Shown here: one piece after another, positions 27,812 through 36,687 of the stretch | Numbering within the stretch: position 1 is the stretch's first letter | How the letters are laid out: each line of letters opens with the position of its first letter | NCBI RefSeq assembly: GCF_028283685.1 | Contig: NZ_JAPWKF010000003.1 | Coordinates: 29,679 to 93,678, forward strand | Direction of reading: 5' to 3' | DNA length: 64,000 nucleotides | Source: Edaphobacter sp. | GTDB lineage: Bacteria; Acidobacteriota; Terriglobia; Terriglobales; Acidobacteriaceae | Notes under the pieces: generated by a model | Seen by the model: the letters and a program-made list of their open reading frames with translations, nothing else | What the model was told of the DNA's origin: nothing | Databases searched by the model: none | Made by a program: the position numbers and the translations under genes

Positions 27812-28063
27812 GTCATCTCGACCGAAGCGAAGCGCAGTGGAGAGACCCGCTTCTCAACCACCAAATTCCAAGCCTTGCATGTCATTCCGCAGCGGGACGG
27901 CGTCTCCAGCCAGCTTGCGGCCGTGGCAAGCAGCGAAGCAATCTGCTCTCCTCGCCCAGCCATCAAGACAGAAGCCCACGTCAAGCTCTGGGCGCGGCAT
28001 CCTCATTCAAACCACGGCACAACCGCGGGTGCCCCATACATGCAGTTTCATCGCATGTGTGGG
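27812..28063 (+). repeat. GTCAT repeats and CCCAT hairpin in a gene-free gap
   Basis: A full GTCATCTCGACCGAAG...CAGTGGAGAGACCC copy (27812-27860), a GTCATTCCGCAGC copy (about 27881-27945), and a GGGTGCCCC hairpin with arms CCCATACATGC (28033-28043) and GCATGTGTGGG (28053-28063), followed by GAGCGCAGCTCGAACCGC. No gene is seen in 27634-28176. Confidence 0.75.
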
Positions 28064-28176
28064 CATTCGAGCGCAGCTCGAACCGCCTTGATCAAAGACA
28101 CTCCCTCTTTGCCATTTCGCACCAACGCAAAAAATGCCCCACGCTCGCCTGGCGAACGCGGGGCAACCTTCGAAGC

Positions 28177-28581
28177 CTACTTCGCTTCGCCCTTCAGCAA
28201 CACACGCAGCGGAGCCAGCGGCCCCAGCGGCATGTACTCAAACTCCATCAGCTTCGCCTTACCCAGCGGAAGCTGCTCCAGCAGCGCACGCGCCTCATCC
28301 ACCGACGTCACATTCATCAGGAACACCACGCCCTTGCCGTCCTCGCGAAACCACCACTGATCGATCTTTCCATTCAGATACAGCTGCACCGTCTGCGGAA
28401 CCTCGTGCGGCATAATCGTCGCCCGCTGCTCCGCCGTCATCGGTCCCGTCAGCGAACCGATTGCCAGAATTTTCGTCGTAGGTACCGATGGCATCGCCGC
28501 CACAGCCTGCGGGACCTGCGCGTGCAACGTTCCCGAAATACAAAGCGATGTTGCAATCAACAAAAGACGTGCGCGAATCAT
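28177..28581 (-). CDS. Secreted muconolactone-isomerase-like protein
   Basis: 134 residues with a signal peptide (ARLLLIATSLCISGTLHAQ) set by ATG 28581 and an upstream GAGGAGG. The mature part matches the muconolactone delta-isomerase / YciI-like ferredoxin fold: PHEVPQTVQLYLNGKIDQWW, GKGVVFLMNVTSVDEARALL, LPLGKAKLMEFEYMPLGP. Export of such a protein is unusual for a catabolic isomerase. It lies 34 bases after the TetR gene and is probably in the same transcript. Confidence 0.8.
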   Translation of the reverse strand: MIRARLLLIATSLCISGTLHAQVPQAVAAMPSVPTTKILAIGSLTGPMTAEQRATIMPHEVPQTVQLYLNGKIDQWWFREDGKGVVFLMNVTSVDEARALLEQLPLGKAKLMEFEYMPLGPLAPLRVLLKGEAK

Positions 28582-28615
28582 GAAGCCTCCTCGTTGTTTG
28601 GGATCTACTGATGCA

Positions 28616-29212
28616 TCATCTGTGGTGCTGCAGAATGAACTCCCTCGTCTCCCGCAGAAATGCGTCGGCCAGCGAAGCATCATTTGCAATCCGCGAAAGC
28701 ATCAGGCCTCCCACCATCGCCGACACCACGCCGATCGCCCTCTTCTGCGCCTCGCGCCGCGAGCCCGCATCCACACGCTTCGCATCGACCTGCTTCGCGA
28801 CCGCACGCACCAGCCTCTTCAAACCATCCGTCGCCACCTGCGATGTCTCCTCATCCGCACGGCGCAGCTCCGTCCCCAGCGCGGCCAGCGGGCATCCGTC
28901 CGCCACCTGCTCGCGATGTCGCTTCGAAAGATAGCCCTTCACCAGCACATCGATCGCTGCACCCGGCTCTGCCTCTGCCGTCCGCCGCTCAACACCCGCG
29001 ATCAGCTCATCCAGGCTCGCCTGCATTGCCTCCGTCACCAGCTGCCCCTTCGACGCGAAGTGCTTATAGAAGCCTCCCTGCGTCTCCAGCCCCGCGGCCT
29101 GCATCAGCTCGCTCAGCCCCGTGCCGTCGATGCCGTTCTCCCGAAACGCACGCGATGACGAAGCCACAATCCTCTTCCGCGTCTCCGCCGTCTCCTCGCG
29201 AGACTTCCTCAT
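28616..29212 (-). CDS. TetR/AcrR family regulator
   Basis: 198 residues from ATG 29212 (a TTG start 24 bases earlier is less likely). The HTH is typical: AFRENGIDGTGLSELMQAAGL, GGFYKHFASKGQL. The effector domain has a cysteine-containing VADGCPLAALGTEL segment typical of YxaF/AcrR-C-like regulators. It probably regulates itself and the downstream isomerase-like gene through the dyad at 29264-29281. Confidence 0.93.
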   Translation of the reverse strand: MRKSREETAETRKRIVASSSRAFRENGIDGTGLSELMQAAGLETQGGFYKHFASKGQLVTEAMQASLDELIAGVERRTAEAEPGAAIDVLVKGYLSKRHREQVADGCPLAALGTELRRADEETSQVATDGLKRLVRAVAKQVDAKRVDAGSRREAQKRAIGVVSAMVGGLMLSRIANDASLADAFLRETREFILQHHR

Positions 29213-29263
29213 CCCAACCTCCGGTCGCTGAACCAATTCTCCAGTGGAACCCAGCTTTAAAAT

Positions 29264-29281
29264 AGATGGTATACAAAATCT
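29264..29281 (-). promoter_or_regulatory. Candidate TetR operator
   Basis: AGATGGTATACAAAATCT is an imperfect 18-base dyad (12 of 18 symmetric) 52 bases before the TetR start in an AT-rich pocket. Confidence 0.45.
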
Positions 29282-29439
29282 AAATTAATCACACGAAATT
29301 CTCCTCGATCCGGCAGCCTGCCAGTCGCTATCCATCGCAAAACCTACTGGCGCCGCTCATGCAGCAGAGCTGCGATGCATCCGCCTCGTCCACCGAAGCC
29401 GACCACACCTCATCCACCGAAAGCTCGCCGGAAGAAGCC

Positions 29440-29500
29440 TTGTCCTTTCACCGAAGCAGCGGAATGCTTCGCAGTGGAGAAACCCGCTTCTCCACCGCGG
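29440..29500 (+). repeat. Degenerate GTCAT-family repeat
   Basis: Plus-oriented: CACCGAAGCAGCGGAATG, then CAGTGGAGAAACCCGCTTC. Apart from it and the operator at 29264, the gap 29213-29542 shows nothing. Confidence 0.55.
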
Positions 29501-29542
29501 TAGTTTCTTCGCTGCCTCTCTTCAACCCAACCCGGGCGGCGC

Positions 29543-30826
29543 CTACTGTGACAGAACTACACCAGCCTCCGCCCTCCCGTCTGCGAAGACTAACCGGTTC
29601 CGCCCCTGCTCCTTCGCCGCGTAAAGCGCCCGGTCTGCGCGTCGCAACGCCGCCCGCAGCGGGTCCTTGCCCGGGCCTACCTCCGCCGCGCCGATGCTCA
29701 CCGTCGTACCGACCGTCTGTCCTGCCACCGTCACGCGGATCACCTCGAACGCCTGCCTCAGTCGCTCCGCAATCGACAGCGCCTCCTTCTTCGAACAGTC
29801 AGGAAGCAGCATGCAGAACTCCTCGCCGCCATAACGGCTCAGCAGATCCTCCGCCCGAGTCGTCTGGCGTGCGGTCGCAACGAACGCGTGCAGCAGCAGG
29901 TCACCCGCCTCATGGCCGTACGTATCGTTCACCTTCTTGAAGTGATCCAGATCGAACAGCAGCAGCCACACCGGCTCAAGACTCTGCCTGCAGCGCTCGA
30001 TCTCCGGCTGCGCCAGCTCGCGAAACCCCGCGCGATTCAGCGCGCCTGTCAGCCCATCGTGCCGGGCTACGTTCAACAGTTGATTCGCATAGCGCTCATT
30101 CAACATCAGCAGAATCGCCTGGCTCCACACCAGGAAGATTCCCAGGAACATCACCGCGAACGCAGGAGCCAGCCACTCCATGTCCAGGTTGTCTCTACTC
30201 GTCCACGCAAAATGCATCACCCGCAACACCGTCGTTACAAAGGCAAGCGCAAACGCAGTCATCGCCAGGCGACGCATGTCCAGCGGCTCTTCGCGTTGCC
30301 CCATCCAGCATTCGACGAAGCACGCGACGCAGAAACACGCGCTCACCAGCGAGTACACGTAGATATGCCATGTCAGATTATCGACCGTTGAAATCGGTAG
30401 ACTGAACAGCAGCGTGATCAGCACCGGCGGCAGCCATACCACCGTCCAGATCACAGCCCTTCCATCGAAGCGCCGCAGCCCGGCCCACATCAGGCTGAAG
30501 AACGCGATCGCCAATCCGTTCGCGATCGCCGTAATGAAGTTCGGCCCCTGCATCGCAAACAAACCAAATAAAAGGCACCCGCACCCGCAACTCAGATTCG
30601 CAAAGCCCCACAACGGAAAGACCGTCTCGGTAGGCCGTCGCATCCAGTGGAATAAAAACAATCCCCCAAAGATGCTCGCGCTTAGCATCATCACAATCAG
30701 CAGCGTAGCCGTGTCGAGATGCATGTGCTGTTCAGCCGATGTCGCCTGCTGCGCGTTCAGCGGCGTACCGATCAAACTCAACAATAGCGCAGCAAACCCC
30801 GGGAACCTTCGAGCGACGGTCAGCAT
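29543..30826 (-). CDS. Membrane-bound diguanylate cyclase (GGDEF)
   Basis: 427 residues from ATG 30826, chosen because it yields a signal-like N-terminus (FAALLLSLIGTPLNAQ) with AAGGA about 11 bases upstream; ATG 30901, with AGGAG 5 bases before it, is the alternative. Six or seven membrane spans form the sensor part, followed by a GGDEF domain with active-site GGEEF and a RAED inhibitory-site motif five residues ahead of it. It should make cyclic-di-GMP and be product-inhibited. Confidence 0.92.
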   Translation of the reverse strand: MLTVARRFPGFAALLLSLIGTPLNAQQATSAEQHMHLDTATLLIVMMLSASIFGGLFLFHWMRRPTETVFPLWGFANLSCGCGCLLFGLFAMQGPNFITAIANGLAIAFFSLMWAGLRRFDGRAVIWTVVWLPPVLITLLFSLPISTVDNLTWHIYVYSLVSACFCVACFVECWMGQREEPLDMRRLAMTAFALAFVTTVLRVMHFAWTSRDNLDMEWLAPAFAVMFLGIFLVWSQAILLMLNERYANQLLNVARHDGLTGALNRAGFRELAQPEIERCRQSLEPVWLLLFDLDHFKKVNDTYGHEAGDLLLHAFVATARQTTRAEDLLSRYGGEEFCMLLPDCSKKEALSIAERLRQAFEVIRVTVAGQTVGTTVSIGAAEVGPGKDPLRAALRRADRALYAAKEQGRNRLVFADGRAEAGVVLSQ

Positions 30827-30996
30827 GAACGAACTTGTCCTTCTTGAGATCAGGCGATAGGGGAGTCTTGAAGGCAGAGCTGCCACCAGCAACGCCAGCA
30901 TATGCACTCCTGCTTCAAGTCTAGCGACGTTGAACGAGACGCATCATGAAAGAAGATGCAGACCCCAGTTTGGACCCGCTGTTCGACCACCAGCAC

Positions 30997-31854
30997 TCAA
31001 CCCGCCTCGTCCACCGGCGGCCTCTCCGGCCGATGCGCCAGCGTCACCAGGATAAAGCTGATGATCATCAGCAGAAACCACGCACCGTACTTCGACGCAT
31101 GCACCAGCCGCCACGCATTCCTCTGGTCGGGATACACCCAGATCGCGCCGAACGTCCCAACGTTCTCCGCACCCCAGATAAACAGCGCCACCAGCGCAAA
31201 CCCGAGCAGCAGCGGCATCCGTCGATACACACGATACGGCTTGTAGTACACCCACGTGCTGCCATACATCACCGCCACCAGCGCAAACAACACCCAGCGG
31301 ATGTCCGGAAGAAAGTGATGTGTGAAGAAGTTCGCATAGATCGCCGCCGCCAGCATCAGCGTCCATTCCCGCCGCGGATAGTGCGTGTACCGCATGTCGA
31401 GAATCCGCGACGCGCGCGCCAGGTAGCTTCCCACCGACGCATACATAAAGCCCGAGAACAGCGGCACATGCCCCACGCGAAACACGTTCGCCTCCGGGTA
31501 GCTCCACGATCCCACGCTCGTCTTGAACAGCTCCATCACGGTCCCGATCACGTGAAACATCAGGATCACCTTCGCCTCACGCAGCGTCTCCATGCGCAGC
31601 GCCAGCAACAGCAGCTGCATCGTCAGCGCCGCGAGAAACAGAAAGTCATACCGCGCCAGCCATGCATGCGGAGGCCACCACAGCTTCGTCGCCAACACCA
31701 GCAGCAGGATCAGCCCGCCAAACAAACACGCCCATCCCTGCTTGAAGCCGAAGAGAAAGAACTCCCACCAGAAGGCGTTCCAACGGCTGCGCGCAACATG
31801 CCGCTCCAGCCGCAACCGTATCTCGTGAAATCGTGTCTTCGTCGTAGCCAGCAT
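30997..31854 (-). CDS. DUF817 family membrane protein
   Basis: 285 residues, about eight membrane spans, rich in Trp, Tyr and His. The segments FFLFGFKQGWACLFGG, MELFKTSVGSWSYPE and PLFSGFMYASVGSY are those of the DUF817 (YoaT) family. Its function is unknown. It is followed on the minus strand by the GGDEF gene 170 bases away. Confidence 0.85.
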   Translation of the reverse strand: MLATTKTRFHEIRLRLERHVARSRWNAFWWEFFLFGFKQGWACLFGGLILLLVLATKLWWPPHAWLARYDFLFLAALTMQLLLLALRMETLREAKVILMFHVIGTVMELFKTSVGSWSYPEANVFRVGHVPLFSGFMYASVGSYLARASRILDMRYTHYPRREWTLMLAAAIYANFFTHHFLPDIRWVLFALVAVMYGSTWVYYKPYRVYRRMPLLLGFALVALFIWGAENVGTFGAIWVYPDQRNAWRLVHASKYGAWFLLMIISFILVTLAHRPERPPVDEAG

Positions 31855-31908
31855 GGGGTAAGGATCACCACTACCTTAGCCCACATCCCGCTTCAGCCAC
31901 TACTGCGT

Positions 31909-32400
31909 TCACTCGGCCTTCTGCGCTCTCCGCAACACCGTCACCGGAATCGATCCATCGGGACGCGCCGCCACCTTCCACTCCAGTTCATCGCCGCGCA
32001 GGGTATACGCCCGCACCTGCGTCGTATCGTCCCAGTTCGGGTTCGATGCGCGATCGACATGAAAGCTGATCGTGCCCTTCGCCGAATCCAGCATGTACGT
32101 TCCGAAGTGCACACTCATCCCCAACGCTGCCTGCTTGTATTCGTCCGCCGTCACCTTCGTCTTATCGTCCGAAGAAAACCTCGCACGATCCGCGCGATAG
32201 ATCTCCACCATGTAATGACCATCCTTCGTGAACACCACCAGCCCATGCGGATTCATGCCGTAGTCGGCAATCCTCGTGCCGTCCGGCAGAATCTTGTCCG
32301 CGCCCGTAAGCAGCCACGTACCCGCGATCGAATCCGTTTGCACATGCATCGCCACCGACGGCACAAAAAGAAGAGCGAGAAGAATCATCCACCTGGTCAT
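31909..32400 (-). CDS. Secreted lipocalin-like domain protein
   Basis: 163 residues with a short signal peptide (RWMILLALLFVPSVAMHVQ). The mature domain begins SIAGTWLLTGADKILPDG and contains GLVVFTKDGHYMVEIYR, the pattern of the lipocalin-like (Lipocalin_5) family of small secreted barrels. The ligand is unknown. Confidence 0.8.
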   Translation of the reverse strand: MTRWMILLALLFVPSVAMHVQTDSIAGTWLLTGADKILPDGTRIADYGMNPHGLVVFTKDGHYMVEIYRADRARFSSDDKTKVTADEYKQAALGMSVHFGTYMLDSAKGTISFHVDRASNPNWDDTTQVRAYTLRGDELEWKVAARPDGSIPVTVLRRAQKAE

Positions 32401-32468
32401 GTCGCCAATCTAGCGACGCCACACCCGCAGCACAATTTGATAGTTCTCACCACACAAGTGATCGACAC

Positions 32469-33458
32469 TCACGAATGCATGCGCTGCTGCAGCGTCGATT
32501 CATTGGTCGCGTCATACATCAGGTGCCGCGTCTTTGCCGCGCTCTTCGCCACCGTCTTCATCGATGCATTCTTCATTACCTCTGTCTTTGCAGAAGACAA
32601 CAACCCCACCAGTCCGTCCGCAAGCAGCGACGCCATCCGATCCATCGCCACGCCACTTGAAGCCGCACTGCGATGCAGCGTGACCGGCAACGTACCCAGC
32701 GCCGGAAGATCGTGCAGCGATCTTCCCCACACCAGTCCCTGCGGCAGATTGAGCGCCGTCCTCGCCGTTACGCCAAGCCCGCCAAGCAGCGCGAGCCACA
32801 ACCCATCCAGGCTCGGACTGTTCGCCGCAATGCGATACGCCATCGCTTTCTCATCCAGCTGCTCGATCGCGCGCCTGCGAAAGATGCATCGCGGCCCCAG
32901 AGCCGCCAGCGGCAGCGCCTGCCCTGTCTGCGGAACATAATTTTCCGCCGAAATCCAGACCAGCTCCACTTCGCCAACCTTCGTCGCCGCCGCCCGCTCT
33001 TCATGCCCCAGCACTACCGACAGATCGATCTGCGAACGCTCCGTCGCCTCCGCCAGCGCGGCATTGCCTTCAATACGAAGCTCCACCTGCATCTGCGGAT
33101 ACAGCGCCGTAAACCGCGACAGCACCGCAGGCAGCATCGACGAAAGATCCATCGTGCAGCCGATACGAATGTGCCCCGCAACGCTCGCGCCCTGCATCGT
33201 CTCCAGCAGTTCATCGTTCAACGCAAGAATCCGTCGCGCATACTGCAGCGCAACCTCACCCGCCTCCGTCAACGCCAGGCCGCGTCCACGCTTGCGAAAT
33301 AACGCTACGCCAACATCGTCCTGCAGACGCTTCATCTGCAGACTGATCGCCGAAGGCGTCCGCCCAAGACGCTCCGCCGCCTGCGCCAGCCCACCAAGAT
33401 CGTGCGCCGCCGAAAATGTTCTTAACGTATCCAGATCGAGATTCATTCGCGTCGTCAT
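32469..33458 (-). CDS. LysR family transcriptional regulator
   Basis: 329 residues. The HTH (LDTLRTFSAAHDLGGLAQAAERL, TPSAISLQMKRLQDDVG) and effector-binding domain are typical, and the tail is Lys/Ala-rich. It is divergent from the FAD oxidoreductase at 33595 with two perfect dyads in the 136-base spacer, so it likely controls that gene. Confidence 0.93.
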   Translation of the reverse strand: MTTRMNLDLDTLRTFSAAHDLGGLAQAAERLGRTPSAISLQMKRLQDDVGVALFRKRGRGLALTEAGEVALQYARRILALNDELLETMQGASVAGHIRIGCTMDLSSMLPAVLSRFTALYPQMQVELRIEGNAALAEATERSQIDLSVVLGHEERAAATKVGEVELVWISAENYVPQTGQALPLAALGPRCIFRRRAIEQLDEKAMAYRIAANSPSLDGLWLALLGGLGVTARTALNLPQGLVWGRSLHDLPALGTLPVTLHRSAASSGVAMDRMASLLADGLVGLLSSAKTEVMKNASMKTVAKSAAKTRHLMYDATNESTLQQRMHS

Positions 33459-33518
33459 AACGAGTGCCTAGTTTAGACGCAGCCCGCCGCCGCAATCTCA
33501 CAACGCCGCTCCGACGCA

Positions 33519-33546
33519 CTTATACCGCATAAGAATTTCCAAATTC
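33519..33546. promoter_or_regulatory. Twin dyads between LysR and its divergent target
   Basis: CTTAT-N5-ATAAG (33519-33533) fits the LysR T-N11-A box, and GAATTT-CC-AAATTC (33533-33546) directly abuts it. Confidence 0.6.
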
Positions 33547-33594
33547 CCTCACCCCCACCTCCACCGCTCTAATCAACACAGCAAGGAGGCACAC

Positions 33595-35049
33595 ATGCTC
33601 ACCAACGCGAAGACCATCGCCATCATCGGAGCCGGCGCATCCGGCACCCTCACCGCCTACCACCTCATTAGCCAGGCCGAGCGCAACCGCCTTCCTCTGC
33701 GCGTCCTCCTCATCGACCCCCGTCCGCAGCTCGGCCTCGGACTCGCCTACTCCACCCCCAGCCTGCGCCATCTCCTCAACGTCCCCACCGCGAAGATCTC
33801 CGCCATCCCCTCCGACCCCGACCACTTTCTCCGCTGGGTCCGTGCCCACTACGATCCCACCGTGCAGCCCTTCTCCTTCATGCCGCGCGCCATCTTCGGC
33901 CGCTACCTTCGCTCCCTCCACGCCGAAGTCGCCTCTCGCATCGAACACATCCCCGCCACGGCCACAAGCCTCGTCCGCCGTGCCGACAACACCCTCCTCA
34001 TCACCCTCAGCGACGAAGCCGCTCGCAGCGGCAACACAACAGTCACCGTCGACCACGTCGTCCTCGCCACCGGCAACTTCGATCCGCAACCGCTCCCCAA
34101 CATCTCACCCGCCGCCCTCGAGCGCGGCCTCTACCGCAACAACGCCTGGGCACACGACACCTTCGACGACCTCGATCCCGCCGCACCCATCGCCCTCATC
34201 GGCACCGGCCTCACCGCCGTCGATGTCGTGCTCCGCCTCCGCGAGCTAGGCCACCACGGCCCCATCACCTGCGTCTCCCGCCACGGCGTCTTCTCGCAGC
34301 GCCACATCGAAACCGCACCCACTCCCGCGCCCGTCATCCCGCGCGATACCCCACCCACCGCACTCGCCTATCTTCGCGCGCTGCGCAACGCCATCGGCGC
34401 CGGCATCCCCTGGCGAGCCGCCGTCGACAGCCTGCGCTCCATCACCAACCAGCTCTGGCTCGCACTCCCCCTCGACGAACAGAGCCGCTTCCTTCGTCAT
34501 CTCAACCGCCGCTGGCTCGTCGTACGTCACCGCATGGCCCCAGCCATCGCCGACGTCATCGAAGCCGAACTCGCCGCAGGTACTCTCCGCGTCATCGAAG
34601 GCAGCTTCGCCGGACTCACGCCCGACACCGGCAACAACGCACGCATCAACGTCCGCACCGCCGAAGGCCTCGCAGCCGTAACCGCCACACGCGTCATCAA
34701 CTGCACCGGCCCCAGCGCCAGCTACCGTCGCGTCGACTCCCCCATCCTGCACAGCCTCTTCGCGCAGGGCCTCGCCACCCCCGGCCCCCTCGGAGCCGCC
34801 ATCAACACCAGCAACGACGGCGCACTCATCGACACCGAAGGCCACGCTGCCACCAACCTCTTCACCCTCGGCCCCGCCCGCCTCGGCAATCTCTTCGAAT
34901 CCATCGCCATGCCCGAGATCCGCGAGCAGGCCAACGACCTCGCCCGCCTCCTCCTTGCCCGCATCGCATCCAACACCGCCGCAACCTCATTCCCCGCAGC
35001 CTTCATCGACACCGCCGCAGAAGCCGCATCAGCAACGCTGTCCCGCTGA
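33595..35049 (+). CDS. FAD/NAD(P)-binding oxidoreductase (COG4529-like)
   Basis: 484 residues. An N-terminal dinucleotide fold with GAGASG (12-17), then FGRYLRSLHAEV, VVLATGNFDPQPLP and a second nucleotide site around IALIGTGLTAVDVVLRL. The arrangement matches stand-alone COG4529-type FAD proteins whose substrates are poorly known. A good AAGGAGG site sits before ATG 33595. Divergent LysR control is likely. Confidence 0.88.
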   Translation: MLTNAKTIAIIGAGASGTLTAYHLISQAERNRLPLRVLLIDPRPQLGLGLAYSTPSLRHLLNVPTAKISAIPSDPDHFLRWVRAHYDPTVQPFSFMPRAIFGRYLRSLHAEVASRIEHIPATATSLVRRADNTLLITLSDEAARSGNTTVTVDHVVLATGNFDPQPLPNISPAALERGLYRNNAWAHDTFDDLDPAAPIALIGTGLTAVDVVLRLRELGHHGPITCVSRHGVFSQRHIETAPTPAPVIPRDTPPTALAYLRALRNAIGAGIPWRAAVDSLRSITNQLWLALPLDEQSRFLRHLNRRWLVVRHRMAPAIADVIEAELAAGTLRVIEGSFAGLTPDTGNNARINVRTAEGLAAVTATRVINCTGPSASYRRVDSPILHSLFAQGLATPGPLGAAINTSNDGALIDTEGHAATNLFTLGPARLGNLFESIAMPEIREQANDLARLLLARIASNTAATSFPAAFIDTAAEAASATLSR

Positions 35050-35060
35050 AGCCAACTGTC

Positions 35061-35786
35061 TCAGTCCAGTTGTGCGTTCGTCTCCCCGCCATCCCGACCG
35101 CAGCGCTCCCCCGCGACCCGGCAAAACTCCACCACCAACGGATGCGGCGCGCCCTCTCGCGACCGTGCCTGCGGCACAAACAGCGTCCCTACAAAAAACG
35201 GATGCATCTCCATCTCCGCCACCCGCGCCTCACCCTCCTGGTCGAACCCCGAGATCCGCAATCCCGCCATCTCCAGCTGCGGCACATACATCTTGTTCAA
35301 ACCAAAGTTGCAGTAGAACTCCTCCTCCGTCCGCAGAGCACCATAAGCCTCCTCCGCCCGCGACCCCGGCTTTAGCTCGACCTCCATCGTCTTACCCACC
35401 AGCGAGCACTCCAGCCGCTGTACCACCAGCCGCGAAGCATAAGGATCTGTCTCCGCATGCGCAGCGTCCTCGATCCCCGCCACGTTTCGCGCCACCTCGA
35501 TCACCATGTGCTGAAAGCCGCCACACGTCCCCAGCATCGGAACCCCGCTCTCCCGCGCATACCGAATCGCCTCCAGCGCGCCCTCCATGCTTCGGTAAGG
35601 ACTCCCCGGCGCACACCACAACCCATCGAACGCCGCCAGATCATGCACCGCCTCCGTCGCCAGCCACTCGCCATGCACCTCGATCCCCAGCGCCGCCGCC
35701 GCATGCTGCAACGCATCATCCGTAAACCGATGCGTCTTGTTCCCCGCGTCGAAATCCCCAACAATCCCAATCCGAACCGCCGCCAT
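35061..35786 (-). CDS. Stand-alone CTP-synthase-like glutamine amidotransferase domain
   Basis: 241 residues (ATG 35786; GTG 35792 is possible) homologous to the C-terminal glutaminase half of CTP synthase, with no synthase half. RIGIVGDFDAGNKTHRFTDDAL opens it, and GTCGGFQHM carries the nucleophile Cys88. The C-terminal HPE of the triad is replaced: the block reads HPFFVGTLFVPQ, so the catalytic His and Glu are Val and Gln. It probably does not hydrolyse glutamine in the usual way. A palindrome lies 24 bases upstream of its start. Confidence 0.82.
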   Translation of the reverse strand: MAAVRIGIVGDFDAGNKTHRFTDDALQHAAAALGIEVHGEWLATEAVHDLAAFDGLWCAPGSPYRSMEGALEAIRYARESGVPMLGTCGGFQHMVIEVARNVAGIEDAAHAETDPYASRLVVQRLECSLVGKTMEVELKPGSRAEEAYGALRTEEEFYCNFGLNKMYVPQLEMAGLRISGFDQEGEARVAEMEMHPFFVGTLFVPQARSREGAPHPLVVEFCRVAGERCGRDGGETNAQLD

Positions 35787-35809
35787 CGCCACAACCTCTC
35801 CTCACCTTA

Positions 35810-35825
35810 TTAACTAAATAGTTAA
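35810..35825. promoter_or_regulatory. Perfect dyad upstream of the amidotransferase-like gene
   Basis: TTAACTA-AA-TAGTTAA, a seven-base inverted repeat in an AT-rich pocket, 24 bases before ATG 35786. It resembles operators of small winged-helix (MarR-like) regulators; no such gene is adjacent. Confidence 0.5.
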
Positions 35826-35948
35826 CATGAAGTTCTAACATTCATCCATATATCCATTCTTCTCCGCCCAATCTCTTCGATCAATCCCATCCATCACCGT
35901 TGTTTGTCATTCTGCAACCCTTTGGCTTGTGTTTCCTCAGCCAGTTAG

Positions 35949-36075
35949 CTTGTCATTCCGTAGCGCAGCAGAGGAATCTGCTTTCTTTACCCAACCCAAA
36001 ACCCTGTCATTTCGACCCGAAGCATCGCAACGCGATGCGCAGTGGATGCGCAGTGGAGAAACCTGCTTCTCTACC
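35949..36075 (+). repeat. Two GTCAT-family repeats
   Basis: Plus-oriented copies at 35951-35990 (GTCATTCCGTAGCGC...GAATCTGCTTTC) and 36006-36075 (GTCATTTCGACCCGAAGC...CAGTGGAGAAACC, with an internal duplication of GATGCGCAGTG). They occupy most of the gap 35826-36168. Confidence 0.7.
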
Positions 36076-36168
36076 ACTTCCGCCCACCCAGACAGGCGAA
36101 GCAAACCACCCAGCCACAATCCCAACCACTCTGCTAACGTAAACACCACCAACACCAAGAGGATCCAA

Positions 36169-36687
36169 GTGCCGCTACCGCCTGCCAATGCTCTGCTTCG
36201 CCCCATGACCGCTGCCGACCTGCCCACCCTCATCTCCATCGGCCGCCGCATCTGGCAGGAGCACTATGTCCCTATCATCGGCCAGGCCCAGGTCGACTAC
36301 ATGACCGCGCAGCGCTTCACCACCGACTATCTCTCCCGCTACCTCGACGCCACCGACAAGTGGCTCCTCCTCCTGGAGCTGGAGAACGAGACCGTCGGCT
36401 ACTGCAGCTACTCCCTCGGCCCCGCCGCCGACGAGCTCAAACTCGAGCAGCTCTATCTCCTCCCCACCCACCACGGACAGGGCCTCGGCCGTCTCATGCT
36501 CCACCACATCCAGCAGCAAGCCCTGCAGTTCGACCGCCCCGTCCTCTGGCTCACCGTCAACAAACATAACGCCGCCTCCATCGCCGTCTATAACAAGTCC
36601 GGCTTCACCGTTCGCGAAGAGGCTGTCTTCGACATCGGCAACGGCTACGTCATGGACGACTACGTGATGGAGAAGCGTCTCGCATGA
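36169..36687 (+). CDS. GNAT family N-acetyltransferase
   Basis: 172 residues from a GTG start at 36169, five bases after AGAGGA. LRPMTAADLPTLISI begins the fold, and YLLPTHHGQGLGRLMLHHI is the acetyl-CoA motif, followed by LTVNKHNAASIAVYNKSGF. It overlaps the next gene by 4 bases (ATGA), so both are translated from one message. Confidence 0.92.
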   Translation: MPLPPANALLRPMTAADLPTLISIGRRIWQEHYVPIIGQAQVDYMTAQRFTTDYLSRYLDATDKWLLLLELENETVGYCSYSLGPAADELKLEQLYLLPTHHGQGLGRLMLHHIQQQALQFDRPVLWLTVNKHNAASIAVYNKSGFTVREEAVFDIGNGYVMDDYVMEKRLA

